From: Methylicorpusculum oleiharenae
GTDB taxonomy: Bacteria > Pseudomonadota > Gammaproteobacteria > Methylococcales > Methylomonadaceae
Assembly: GCF_009828925.2 (NCBI RefSeq)
Contig: NZ_WUTY02000001.1
Coordinates: 1,890,492-1,954,491, forward strand
Reading direction: 5' to 3'
Length of the DNA: 64,000 nucleotides
Shown here: piece after piece, positions 28,700-37,518 of the stretch
How the letters are laid out: each line of letters starts with the position of its first letter
How positions within the stretch are numbered: the first letter of the stretch is position 1
Program-made: the position numbers and the translations under genes
The notes under the pieces: generated by a model
Told to the model about the DNA's origin: nothing
Seen by the model: the letters and a program-made list of their open reading frames with translations, nothing else
Databases searched by the model: none

Positions 28700-29161
28700 T
28701 GCCTTCGGCGACCTCGATTTATCCGCGTCGTCACGTTTCGAACCAGCAAGGGGGCGAAACATTGGCTCTTGCATGACTTGATGTCGTTTTGCGATGTCTT
28801 GTACGTTATCTTCGAAATCTCCGAAAATCCATCCTGCGCAACGGCAATGGGTGACAAAACATCTTCAGCCCATTCGCGCTCCGTTTCCCAGGTTCTCAGC
28901 GCCGGAATGTGACAAAGCCGAACTTAATTTCCCATTTTTCTGAATAATTCGACTCGTCCTGTGTTGTTTGGTCAACACTGATCCAGCAGGCAATGTTGAA
29001 TTCATAGCAGCGATAGCGCAACTAACCCTCACCAACCTGCATTTTATGGATAATTAAACTTGGCATGATAAATGAGAGATAACTATGCCAAGGCTCGAAT
29101 TGGTCTGATCGAGAACAATCGGAACAAATTTGGGTTTCAATCATTTGACAGAGTGAAAGTT
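28700..29161. other. Intergenic region before the arylsulfatase operon
   Basis: About 460 bases with no supported gene. The only notable feature is the CTTGGCAT/ATGCCAAG dyad at 29059-29092 near the right end. Confidence 0.6.
29059..29092. promoter_or_regulatory. 8-bp dyad upstream of arylsulfatase
   Basis: CTTGGCAT (29059-29066) and ATGCCAAG (29085-29092) form a perfect inverted repeat with an 18-base spacer, 70 bases before the preferred start. The left arm also resembles a -24 sigma-54 block (TGGCATG-ATAA-ATGAG) but its -12 part is poor. Confidence 0.4.
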
Positions 29162-31213
29162 ATGAAAAATAAAATCATTAGAAGTTCCGAACAGTTGTAC
29201 GGGTCCAATCGGCGACGACAGATATCGGACGCAGATTCCTTGATCTCTAGTGAGAAAGCGGTTACTCCCCCGTACAGCAAAACCATGCTTTCTCTCGGCA
29301 TGGCCATTTCTCTTGCAGCGTTATCAGGCGTCTCGGCGGCGGACGACAATGCCAAATCTGCTTCATTAGCCGGTTCAAAGCCCAATATTTTGTACATCGT
29401 CGCCGACGATCTGGGTTATTCCGATATCAGTGCTTTCGGCGGCGAAATAAGCACCCCCAATCTCGATGCCTTGGTAAAAAACGGACGCATTCTGACCAAT
29501 TACCATACATCCACCGTATGTGCCGTAACCCGGGCAATGCTTTATTCCGGAACCGACCACCACTTGGTCGGTTTAGGGACGATGGGAGCGCCTAACGACG
29601 AGCGCCGTGGATTGCCGGGTTACGAGGGATACCTCAATAACAATGCATTAAGTATTGCCGAACTGCTTAAAGACGGGGGATACCATACCTATATCGCAGG
29701 CAAATGGCATCTGGGCTCGCTGATCAATTCAAACCAAAACAAAACCCCCGACCAATGGGGATTCGAACGCTCTTATACTTTACTGGGCGGAGCGCTGGGC
29801 AATCATTTCGGTGGTATCACGGCCCAAAGCAGATCTTTTACGGAAAACGGACAGTTCATCACGGTACCGGCTACCGATGCTAACGGCGAACCTTGGTATG
29901 ACACGAACGCCTTTACGCAAAAGCTGATCAGCTATATCGACGAAAACATAGGGGACGGCAAACCTTTTGCGGCGTTTGCTACTTACACTTCACCCCATTG
30001 GCCATTGCAGGTACCCGAGCCTTGGCTGAATCAGTATGCCGGTCAATATGACGTGGGCTATGACGAAATTCGCAATCGTCGGTTGTTGCGTCAAAAACAG
30101 CTCGGTCTGGTACCTAACGATTATATTCATCCCAGTGACCCGCTACCCAACACACTTACCGCGTCGGCCGCCACGCCCAACAATAATACGGCGAGCGCGA
30201 GTTACATCAATGCCGATACGGTACAGCAAGGCATTACCGAAAACGTCGATTACGGTCCGGGCAGAGTCAATCCCGACTGGGACAGCCTGACGCCGGAGGA
30301 AAGGAAAACGCAAGCCAGATACATGGAAATCTATGCTGGAATGGTATCGCATCTGGACTACAACATCGGCCTGCTGATCCAACATCTTAAAGACATTGGC
30401 CAATACGATAACACCTTCATTGTATTTCATTCTGATAACGGCGCTGATGGTTGGCCTCTTTCGGCCGCGCAAGAAAGGCTAAATCAGCAAAACTTTGATA
30501 GTTTGGGTAAAGATCAACGACTGAGACCGGCCGGCACACCGGCAACCAGTGTGTATTATGGCTTACGATGGGCTGAAGTCGGCTCTACGCCATTCAGGTT
30601 GAGTAAAGGCTTCACGACCGAGGGAGGCCATTCAGTGCCTACCATCGTGCGGTTGCCAGGTCAAACCCAGCAATATCCGACCTTACGTACATTATTCCAC
30701 ATCTCGGATTCGGCACCGACCTTACTGGAATTGGCCGGTATCCCTCAGCCGTCTACTCCGTCCGCCGTTTCTGGCGTCAACGGCCAACCGCTGGTCAGTT
30801 ACAAAGGGCGAAATGTCTATCCGATCACCGGTTTGTCGCTGCTCAGTCATTTGGAAACCGGTAGCGATTTAGGGCCGTTGAAAACCGATAAAGATGGCAA
30901 AAAACAACATGGACAGGGCTATTTGCGTGATGCCAAAGGTAAAATTGAGCCTCTGCATACCGAACCGGTCGGCGAAGAGCAATACGGTAGAGCTTATTTA
31001 TATAGCGGCAAATGGAAGGCTGTCTGGAATGAGCCTCCCTACGGACCGATTGACGGCCACTGGCAGCTTTACGATATCGAGAAAGACAGAGCCGAAACGA
31101 ACGACTTATCGGCTGAGCATCCCGACGTCGTGGCAGAGCTTTACCAGGCATGGAAAGATTATCTCTATGCATCGGGCGGCGTAAATCCAAAAAGACCGCG
31201 CGGTTACTACTAA
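29162..31213 (+). CDS. Arylsulfatase-type enzyme with unusual CAVTR active site
   Basis: 683 residues from the ATG at 29162; an upstream in-frame ATG at 29072 lies inside the operator-like dyad region. A long N-region precedes a signal peptide (MLSLGMAISLAALSGVSA). Sulfatase landmarks are present: metal site YIVADDLGYSD, GKWHLG, HSDNGAD and the C-terminal KWKAVWNEPPYG. The formylglycine motif, normally C-x-P-S/T-R, reads CAVTR here (Cys at residue 120), with Val replacing Pro. The family cleaves sulfate esters to release sulfate. Its stop overlaps the start of a formylglycine-generating enzyme gene (TAATG), so the Cys is probably still meant to be modified. Confidence 0.9.
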   Translation: MKNKIIRSSEQLYGSNRRRQISDADSLISSEKAVTPPYSKTMLSLGMAISLAALSGVSAADDNAKSASLAGSKPNILYIVADDLGYSDISAFGGEISTPNLDALVKNGRILTNYHTSTVCAVTRAMLYSGTDHHLVGLGTMGAPNDERRGLPGYEGYLNNNALSIAELLKDGGYHTYIAGKWHLGSLINSNQNKTPDQWGFERSYTLLGGALGNHFGGITAQSRSFTENGQFITVPATDANGEPWYDTNAFTQKLISYIDENIGDGKPFAAFATYTSPHWPLQVPEPWLNQYAGQYDVGYDEIRNRRLLRQKQLGLVPNDYIHPSDPLPNTLTASAATPNNNTASASYINADTVQQGITENVDYGPGRVNPDWDSLTPEERKTQARYMEIYAGMVSHLDYNIGLLIQHLKDIGQYDNTFIVFHSDNGADGWPLSAAQERLNQQNFDSLGKDQRLRPAGTPATSVYYGLRWAEVGSTPFRLSKGFTTEGGHSVPTIVRLPGQTQQYPTLRTLFHISDSAPTLLELAGIPQPSTPSAVSGVNGQPLVSYKGRNVYPITGLSLLSHLETGSDLGPLKTDKDGKKQHGQGYLRDAKGKIEPLHTEPVGEEQYGRAYLYSGKWKAVWNEPPYGPIDGHWQLYDIEKDRAETNDLSAEHPDVVAELYQAWKDYLYASGGVNPKRPRGYY

Positions 31214-32247
31214 TGCTTTTAGGACAAAAATCCTGGAATGACGCCGGCCATGCCGGCGTCGTTTTAATGTTGGCCGTCTTAACCTTAACAGTCGTTTCGG
31301 GTTGTGCTCATAATGACAGGAAAGTCTCTTTAGGTTCCAAGGAACTCTGCGTAAGCTATTCAGGTCTCCCTGACAATTGGTTGAGCGATACTCATGCAGG
31401 GATGAGGTATCTCGAAGGCGGTGAATTTATTCTGGGAACCACTTTGGGGTATGAGGAAGAACGTCAGGAAGTCAAAACAAGCGTCCGCGGCTTTTGGATC
31501 GACCAGACCGAAGTCACCGTCGCCCAGTTTGCCACCTTTGTCAAGGCGACCGGTTACGTCACGGAAGGAGAACGCGAAGGTGGCGGATTGGTTTTCAGTC
31601 AGCCGGATGCAGCCGAATTGAGGCAAAGGCCTTACTCGTGGTGGCGCTACGTTAAAGGAGCGAATTGGCGGCAACCGTCGGGTCAAAGTAGTTCTGCCGC
31701 CCCAAATCAACCGGTTACGTTGATCACCCTGGAGGATGCCAAAGCTTATGCCGAATGGTTGGGTCGCGATCTACCCACCGAAGCCGAATGGGAATATGCA
31801 GCCAAAGCCGGTTACTCGGGGGCTGAGTTGGAAAAAGAGCCCCGTGACGCATCAGGACAACCGCGTGCCAATTACTGGCAAGGAACGTTCCCTACCCAAA
31901 ACATTACCGAAGACGGTTATGCCGGATTGGCGCCGGTAGGCTGCTATTCAGCCAACGAATTCAATCTTTATGACATGATCGGAAATGCTTGGGAACAAAC
32001 CCGGGACATTTACAGTGAATCTCATCAGATGAATTCGAATAGCCATGGTTCGGAGCATGACCTCAAGCCTGACCGGCTCATGGTCATCAAAGGGGGGTCT
32101 CATCTTTGCGGACGCGATTTCTGTGTGCGTTACCGTCCTTCAGCCCGCGAGGGGCATGAAGCCAATCTCCCTATTTCCCACATCGGTTTTCGGACGGTGT
32201 CGAGGCGCAATGATTCGGTAGCCGCGTTACCGGTATTGAAACAATGA
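31213..32247 (+). CDS. Formylglycine-generating enzyme-like lipoprotein
   Basis: 344 residues from the ATG that overlaps the arylsulfatase stop. An N-terminal hydrophobic segment ends in the lipobox VSGC, so the protein is probably lipid-anchored outside the cytoplasm. The FGE-sulfatase fold is clear: YLEGGEFILGTTLGYEEER, WIDQTEVTVAQFATFVKATG, LPTEAEWEYAAKAG, NAWEQTRDIY. The two copper-binding/catalytic cysteines are kept, C299 and C304, in SHLCGRDFCVRYRPSAR. It should convert the sulfatase active-site Cys to formylglycine with O2. A terminator-like hairpin lies within its first codons, and a later start at 31267 is possible. Confidence 0.9.
   Translation: MLLGQKSWNDAGHAGVVLMLAVLTLTVVSGCAHNDRKVSLGSKELCVSYSGLPDNWLSDTHAGMRYLEGGEFILGTTLGYEEERQEVKTSVRGFWIDQTEVTVAQFATFVKATGYVTEGEREGGGLVFSQPDAAELRQRPYSWWRYVKGANWRQPSGQSSSAAPNQPVTLITLEDAKAYAEWLGRDLPTEAEWEYAAKAGYSGAELEKEPRDASGQPRANYWQGTFPTQNITEDGYAGLAPVGCYSANEFNLYDMIGNAWEQTRDIYSESHQMNSNSHGSEHDLKPDRLMVIKGGSHLCGRDFCVRYRPSAREGHEANLPISHIGFRTVSRRNDSVAALPVLKQ
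31240..31265 (+). terminator. Terminator-like hairpin inside the start of the FGE gene
   Basis: GACGCCGGC (31240-31248) and GCCGGCGTC (31252-31260) form a perfect 9-bp GC-rich stem followed by GTTTT. It lies 27 bases after the arylsulfatase stop and within the 5' coding part of the FGE gene. It may lower FGE expression relative to the sulfatase. Confidence 0.5.
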
Positions 32248-33227
32248 TGTCCCTGGCTTTGCAAAAGATTTCCAGCGAAACGGTTTCGTTTCAATGCAAT
32301 GCTTGCGGAAAGTGTTGCAACAGTGCGCCGTTACTGAGTTTAAAAGAACTGTTCCATCATCAGCACCTGTTCGTCGGCAGTCTGGCACTGCGAAAAATAA
32401 AGTGTAATAACGCCGGTGACAATCTGTATGCGGCGGAAGCCGTCCACGTCTTATCCGAACAGGATGCTCAACTATTGGAGTCGCTGGCTGAAGCTCAGTT
32501 TTTCAAAATACCTTCTGCCGATAATTACTATTTATCGATCATGACTCAGGCAATCGATTACGAAACGCTGAAACGCTGCCCCGCGTTGACTGAAGACAAC
32601 AGATGCAGTATTCACGATAATCGTAAGCCGACTGTTTGCAGCATGGTTCCATTTGATTCGACCTATCCCGACTCCCTGCAAAATATAGTTTTGTTGAGCC
32701 GGCAATACGATGCGGATTGTATCGTCGGCGGCACACGCGAGGGTTTTGATATCGTTATAAAAGACCGGACCATAGTCAACGACCGGTACCGTAAAGCGCT
32801 CGAACAGAGACGCGATGACTTGAGTACTGAAAAACAGATATGGGGACAGACCGTATTTGAATTACTTAAACCGGAATTATTCGGCAATCCGATCACAAGC
32901 GTGCGAATACCCGGCGACGAAGGCTTGCTATCGTTATCGATCGTTCCGGTTTTAATGGTGCTCGCCGGGCTCTCGGAAAAATGCAAAGCCCGTTGCATCA
33001 ATTACGTTGATAGCCAAATCGCTTTACTTGAAAAAATGATCGCTCAAGCACTGATCAGAAAATCGACGGAGGACAAACCAACGACCCGGGAATTCCGTTC
33101 GTTTTTAACGCACTACTTGAAATTAAAAAGCCAACTCGGCGAAGAAAAACAATCCTTTTACAATTTACCTGCAAATGAGGAGACGAGGGACCTTGCAAAT
33201 CGTGCCGAAAATTATTTGGAACTCTAA
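32244..33227 (+). CDS. YkgJ-type cysteine-cluster protein
   Basis: 327 residues, starting in a 4-base ATGA overlap with the FGE gene. The N-terminus has FQCNACGKCCNSAPLLS, and a second cluster follows at RCPALTEDNRCSIHDNRKPTVC, the YkgJ/CxxCxxCC pattern thought to bind zinc or an iron-sulfur cluster. The C-terminal 150 residues are helical without a recognised domain. The tight coupling suggests a role in maturing the sulfatase or its FGE, perhaps through a metal, but no function is established. Confidence 0.8.
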   Translation: MMSLALQKISSETVSFQCNACGKCCNSAPLLSLKELFHHQHLFVGSLALRKIKCNNAGDNLYAAEAVHVLSEQDAQLLESLAEAQFFKIPSADNYYLSIMTQAIDYETLKRCPALTEDNRCSIHDNRKPTVCSMVPFDSTYPDSLQNIVLLSRQYDADCIVGGTREGFDIVIKDRTIVNDRYRKALEQRRDDLSTEKQIWGQTVFELLKPELFGNPITSVRIPGDEGLLSLSIVPVLMVLAGLSEKCKARCINYVDSQIALLEKMIAQALIRKSTEDKPTTREFRSFLTHYLKLKSQLGEEKQSFYNLPANEETRDLANRAENYLEL

Positions 33228-33362
33228 GGGCTTTAGCGCTGGGTCTGATATAAATTCCTGATTTAACGAGGTAATGCGGATTCGCTAACTGGCAATTTAA
33301 ATGCGAAGGGTAGGGTAGACCGAGGTTGCATCCTTTGGCCCGATCATAACTTCGGGGCGTTG

Positions 33363-33668
33363 ACGGTTCGCTATCGTGAAACCCGTTGTACGGACAGGGT
33401 CATAATTGCAGGCGTAAAACGGCCCAAAAGAGATGAATAGTGATTGGTATTCAAAGACGAGTAAAGGCGACATAGCGGTCTTCCAACGTAAAGAAATCAA
33501 GTCAAAAAATACACCTGATGTAAAAATCGATCGACGGTAGGGCGTTTTTTGCGATAGCAAAACGCCCATATTTTTCAAAGTCATGGCGGATTGCCTGGCT
33601 GAGCCAACCCCCCGTAATCCGTTAAGGTTTTGATTTTCAATGTGGCGGATTGCTATCGCGAATCCGCC
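33363..33668. repeat. Cluster of three REP-like hairpins
   Basis: Hairpins at 33363-33384, 33540-33567 and 33644-33668 share a core like TTGCTATCG(C/T)(G/A)A flanked by complementary G- and C-rich arms; the middle one is in reverse orientation. Two are followed by CTACGG or GTACGG. They resemble repetitive extragenic palindromes. Confidence 0.55.
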
Positions 33669-33748
33669 CTACGGCCCTACGGCCCTCGCAAGATCAAGAC
33701 TAAGTTCATAGACATGAAAAGTGGATGCTGCTCCAGGCTGTATCAGGT

Positions 33749-34039
33749 TCAATCTGCGGCAAAGCAATAGAAATAGCCATTACCGCCGGTATTGATCAGA
33801 TTTTCCTGACTACAACCACGGCTGTCGTGCGAGGAGTTCCATGAAACATTACCTCCGGTAGCGCCGCGATTGGTCCGGTCGGAATGGCCTACTCGTACAC
33901 TACCTTCGCCGCTAGAAGTGTAGTTCTTACAGGTATGATCGGCAGCATCTCTATAGGCTCTGCCATCAGGCTTCGAGCCAGTGATGATATCGTGCTGATT
34001 GGGCGTCCCCCCCCACTGCGCCAATATGATCTGAAACAC
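33749..34039 (-). pseudogene. C-terminal remnant of a secreted endostatin/lectin-like protein
   Basis: The open frame starts only at a GTG right after a stop codon, but the encoded text looks real: TCKNYTSSGEGSVRVGHSDR, then NVSWNSSHDSRGCSQENL and TGGNGYFYCFA. I recognise this cysteine-containing pattern from the C-terminal domain of secreted bacterial proteins with an endostatin/C-type-lectin-like look. The N-terminal part and signal peptide are missing in all upstream frames I checked, so this is a gene fragment. Confidence 0.5.
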
Positions 34040-34328
34040 CTACCCTTCGGAAATTAGAATATAAAGGTAGGTCAGAATATGCAGATGTCCGCTTTGAACT
34101 ATATTGAAAATTGCTGCATTATCAACACTAATTGAACAACCGATGCGGTTTTAGCAACACCCCCTGAGATTACTTTCACTAAATAAAACTTTGATTGTTG
34201 GAAAAGTTTTATTACCTCCCCACATTTAATTCGTTTAAAAGACTGAACAACCAATAGATTTTTATTTTCTTATGTCCTACTCCGTGTATTCGATACCTGT
34301 AGGCCTGTCTATGGTTAGATTATTACAC

Positions 34329-34344
34329 TGGCAAGCTTATTGCT
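34329..34344 (+). promoter_or_regulatory. Sigma-54 promoter candidate (best in window)
   Basis: TGGCAAG-CTTA-TTGCT matches the consensus TGGCACG-N4-TTGCW at all but one fixed position, with exact GG-N10-GC spacing. The predicted start site near 34355 lies about 140 bases before the rhodanese/EF-hand gene. Confidence 0.6.
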
Positions 34345-34497
34345 TTATTAATATTAAGAGACCTGCTTAAGTTCTCTTACAGAATGGTTTGTTCTTGAAT
34401 ACTGTTTATTTGTACCAAACAAATTGTATTGCGCGCTTATCAGAAATCTTTGTGTGCTTAATTTTTTTGCCCATCACATCATTACAAGAGGTAAAAC

Positions 34498-35286
34498 ATG
34501 AAACAACACCTTTATAACAGTTTATTAATCGGAATGGGGGCTTTGGCGCTCTTTCAGTCAGTCACTGTGAAAGCTGAAATTTCGGGCAATCGATATGGCA
34601 ATCCAGTCCTTTATAAATCCGAGATCAGTTCAGCAGAAGCTTGGGAGCTAACCAAGAACAACAAGTCTACCAATGGGAAACTTAAACCGCTTATCCTGGA
34701 TGTCCGCCGAGTTGAAGAATACGTCAAGGGGCATCCTCCAGGCGCTTTAAGCATCCCATTCCCGCACGTACATAAATCTCCGACCAAAGCTGATGACAAT
34801 TCATCAGGCTATATTGGATACGATATATCAGAAGATCCGATCGATGTAGGCTTTCAAACCGCCCCAAACTTCAATGATGGCGTAATACCCATCCAGGAAT
34901 TTACTGATTATGTCGAATCAGTTGTTCCAGATAAAAAAACGCCGCTCTATTTAGTCTGCGCAACCGGATTTAGGAGCGTACAAGCTGGCAATGCCTTAGC
35001 CAAGGCCGGATATTCAGAAGTGCGCAATGTATGGGAAGGATGGAATGGACTGCCAAAATTTACGCAAACCAGAGCAGGATTACCTGAATTCAAGATCAAT
35101 GAGCAAACTGGCGCAATCGAATTTACCAAGCTAGATTTAAACCATGACGGAAAAATCGATGTAAACGACAACGATGGCTGGGCTTTTTATCAAGGTCTAC
35201 CTGTTGAAACGGCTTTCAAAAAGAAACTTGTTGATCAAAGATTCCTGGATCTCTATCAGGATGAATTGGATAAATTAACGCCTTAA
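34498..35286 (+). CDS. Exported rhodanese with C-terminal EF-hand-like motif
   Basis: 262 residues with a signal peptide (LLIGMGALALFQSVTVKA). The rhodanese domain spans about 35-200, with LILDVRRVEEYVKGHPPGAL and the intact active site LVCATGFRS (Cys154), followed by VRNVWEGWNG. Near the C-terminus, D-x-N-x-D-G-x-I-D-x-x-D at residues 213-224 is a calcium-binding EF-hand or dockerin-like loop. It should transfer sulfane sulfur in the periplasm, possibly in a calcium-dependent way. AAGAGG lies upstream of the start. Confidence 0.85.
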   Translation: MKQHLYNSLLIGMGALALFQSVTVKAEISGNRYGNPVLYKSEISSAEAWELTKNNKSTNGKLKPLILDVRRVEEYVKGHPPGALSIPFPHVHKSPTKADDNSSGYIGYDISEDPIDVGFQTAPNFNDGVIPIQEFTDYVESVVPDKKTPLYLVCATGFRSVQAGNALAKAGYSEVRNVWEGWNGLPKFTQTRAGLPEFKINEQTGAIEFTKLDLNHDGKIDVNDNDGWAFYQGLPVETAFKKKLVDQRFLDLYQDELDKLTP

Positions 35287-35602
35287 ACCCATATGCGAAA
35301 GTAATACAGCACTTCTCACTTTTCAAAGTGGAAAGCAGGAAAATAAAGTACTTGATCTTTTACATGGATGTTGTTTGCAATGAAGCGTGTTGATGGTAAC
35401 TCGGCTGTTAAATTGTTAGTGTTTAACAGCCATTTTTTTTGTCGCCGGGCACTTTTGACAGGAAACCACGAAACCGGAAAAAAGTTTAATACAGATTTCA
35501 TCATCCCTATGCGTTTATGTTACATAAACAACTCCCGCACAGGAAAATCAGCATACCGCTCCTCAATTCGGCTATTTTCGGTAAGTTATTTTTAACGAAA
35601 TC
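35287..35602. other. Intergenic region with a terminator
   Basis: 316 bases between convergent genes. It contains the strong terminator at 35403-35440. An open frame at 35368-35595 spans that hairpin and shows no protein features. Confidence 0.6.
35403..35440 (+). terminator. Intrinsic terminator downstream of the rhodanese gene
   Basis: GGCTGTTAAA (35403-35412) and TTTAACAGCC (35422-35431) form a perfect 10-bp stem followed by eight T residues (35433-35440). Confidence 0.85.
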
Positions 35603-35818
35603 CTAACTCTCATCAAAATTATCGGTCAGTTCAAACATTACCGCCAATTGCGATAATGCCAAAAGTTCCAAACCAATACACATAAAGACGATTCCCATCC
35701 ACAGCCAATCGGATTGATGAGAAAAACACACAATCAAAGCCCCGATTAGAATCAAAAATCCCAGAAACCAGTCTTTGTTAATATTGATCATTACTTCATG
35801 TCTGATTGTTTGAATCAT
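35603..35818 (-). CDS. Small two-helix membrane protein, function unknown
   Basis: 71 residues: a short cytoplasmic N-terminus, two adjacent membrane helices (WFLGFLILIGALIVCF and WMGIVFMCIGLELLALS) and an acidic tail. I do not recognise a family. The start at 35818 has only a weak AGG upstream. A sigma-54-like sequence 95 bases upstream on the same strand gives some support. It could be non-coding. Confidence 0.5.
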   Translation of the reverse strand: MIQTIRHEVMININKDWFLGFLILIGALIVCFSHQSDWLWMGIVFMCIGLELLALSQLAVMFELTDNFDES

Positions 35819-36309
35819 TGCTTAACCTATATATCGGCACTTGAAATCTCTATTTTCACATTGATCGATTTTAAGTTCGTCATTCTTACAACGAGCTCAC
35901 TTCTAATACACAAGCATGATCTACGCCATAATAGCAAAGACTCTAATATTAATAGGCTCCAGCACCCATCAAACTAATTTTCCATCATTGTTTCTGCTGA
36001 CGACCCAGCAATAACTGTTGATGTTGTGCTTCTTATTAAACACTCTGCCAACAGTAAGGCTTAACTAATTATTAGATAAGCTTATGCCAAATAGTCATTT
36101 AAAATTAATTGCTTACACTGTCATAATGGCAATAAATAGGTTTTTAAATAACCACTGTATTTCAACATAGATCAATAGCAAGATTAGATTTTCGCACCCA
36201 CCCCCTGTCAATTGGTGCATTGATGGGTTAATTCTGATCGACTCTACAGAGCAAAGAATTGATTAAACAATCTTTTTTTTAGATCATAAACACAATATCG
36301 AAACCCACT
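35819..36309. other. AT-rich divergent intergenic region
   Basis: 491 bases between the small membrane-protein gene and the sigma-54 activator gene. Apart from the - strand promoter candidate at 35913-35928, no gene, repeat or clear promoter was found. Confidence 0.5.
35913..35928 (-). promoter_or_regulatory. Sigma-54-like promoter candidate
   Basis: Reads TGGCGTA-GATC-ATGCT on the - strand with exact GG-N10-GC spacing. It faces the small membrane-protein gene. A moderate match only. Confidence 0.3.
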
Positions 36310-37419
36310 ATGTTAAATGACTTCAGAATCAAAGATCAATTCAACAGAGATATGGCGGATAAACAGGAAGAACCGCTGATTACTTTGCCGGATCCGGACT
36401 CTCATGCTTTATCTATTCGGGCGACCGCTTTGGTTTTTAATGATCCCGCATCCCGCAAACTTCTACATTACATCGAACGAGTAGCCCCCAGTGACGCCAC
36501 AGTTTTGATTATTGGCGAAACAGGAACAGGTAAAGAACTGGCTGCTCGCAAAGTGCATAAATTGAGCCACCGCAGCAATGGCCCTTTTGTTGCTGTAAAC
36601 TGTGGCGCTTTCTCTGAGACGCTCTTGGAAAGTGAGTTATTTGGTCACGAAAAAGGGTCTTTCACTGGCGCAGTAGCTAGCCGGAGCGGCTGGTTCGAAT
36701 CTGCCAATGGCGGCACCTTGTTTTTGGATGAAATCGGGGACTTACCACTTTCTGCACAGGTCAAAATATTACGTGTTCTGCAGGAAAGAGAAGTTGTCAG
36801 AATCGGTTCGCGCCAGCCTATCCCTATCGATGTCAGACTGGTCGCTGCCACCAATGTCGATTTGGCTGCCGCAGTGCATGCAGGTCATTTTCGTGAAGAC
36901 TTGTATTACCGATTGAATGTCGCTGCTCTGGATTTACTGCCCTTAAGAGAGCGTCCAGGGGACATTTTGCCCTTGGCCAAACATTTTCTGGACCGTTACG
37001 GAAAACGCATGGAATTAACTCATGTTGAAATCGCCTCCAGCGCGGAACGAGCACTACTCAATTATTCCTGGCCAGGGAATATTCGTGAACTGGAAAATGT
37101 GATCCACCATGCCTTGTTAATTTGTCAAAATGGCCGAGTAACCTCCGCCGACTTACATTTATCGGCTTCGGTTATAAGTTTTTCCAGAAATCAGTCCGGC
37201 AATGGCTCTGCGTCTAATTCGCTCAAATCGCTGGAAAACATTCTGGCCGATTTGTATGAACAGCCACTCGACAATCTGTTCGATACCCTTGAAGAAACCA
37301 TCATACGAACGGCTTATGACTATTGCGAAAACAATCAAGTTCAGACCGCCAATCTATTGGGCATCAGCCGAAATATTTTAAGACACCGGTTGAAGCGATT
37401 CGGATTTCTAACGACCTAG
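36310..37419 (+). CDS. SfnR-like sigma-54-dependent activator without receiver domain
   Basis: 369 residues. A short N-terminus is followed directly by the AAA+ sigma-54 interaction domain: Walker A GETGTGKE at 69-76, the loop GSFTGA at 116-121 (usual GAFTGA), [21 protein letters not shown], and [21 protein letters not shown] Fis-type HTH ([20 protein letters not shown]) ends the protein. The lack of a receiver domain and the wording of the central domain match SfnR, the activator for dimethyl sulfone use under sulfur starvation in pseudomonads. It probably switches on sigma-54 promoters, several candidates of which lie in this window. Targets and signal are inferred. Confidence 0.85.
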   Translation: MLNDFRIKDQFNRDMADKQEEPLITLPDPDSHALSIRATALVFNDPASRKLLHYIERVAPSDATVLIIGETGTGKELAARKVHKLSHRSNGPFVAVNCGAFSETLLESELFGHEKGSFTGAVASRSGWFESANGGTLFLDEIGDLPLSAQVKILRVLQEREVVRIGSRQPIPIDVRLVAATNVDLAAAVHAGHFREDLYYRLNVAALDLLPLRERPGDILPLAKHFLDRYGKRMELTHVEIASSAERALLNYSWPGNIRELENVIHHALLICQNGRVTSADLHLSASVISFSRNQSGNGSASNSLKSLENILADLYEQPLDNLFDTLEETIIRTAYDYCENNQVQTANLLGISRNILRHRLKRFGFLTT

Positions 37420-37518
37420 AAAGCTAAAAAATACCTGTCAAAAATCAGAAAGAGACAAACAAGAAATAAGCCTGAATCAGCCAAAATCGAGTTAGCATCC
37501 ACACCACGAGGATAAGCC

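Larger units (their letters stand above)
33228..34497. other. Gene-poor region with REP-like repeats and a gene remnant
   Basis: 1270 bases. The left half has three related hairpin repeats. The middle contains a secreted-lectin-like gene remnant on the - strand. The right part (34040-34497) is AT-rich and non-coding, with a good sigma-54 promoter candidate at 34329. Confidence 0.6.

Noticed and set aside
29061-29076. Sigma-54-like TGGCATG sequence upstream of the arylsulfatase
   Set aside because: The -12 block is GA, not GC, and the TGGCAT is better explained as one arm of a dyad; kept only as a weak supporting item.
33363-33668. Possible CRISPR array from repeated hairpins
   Set aside because: Only three diverged copies, mixed orientation and unequal spacing; REP-like instead.
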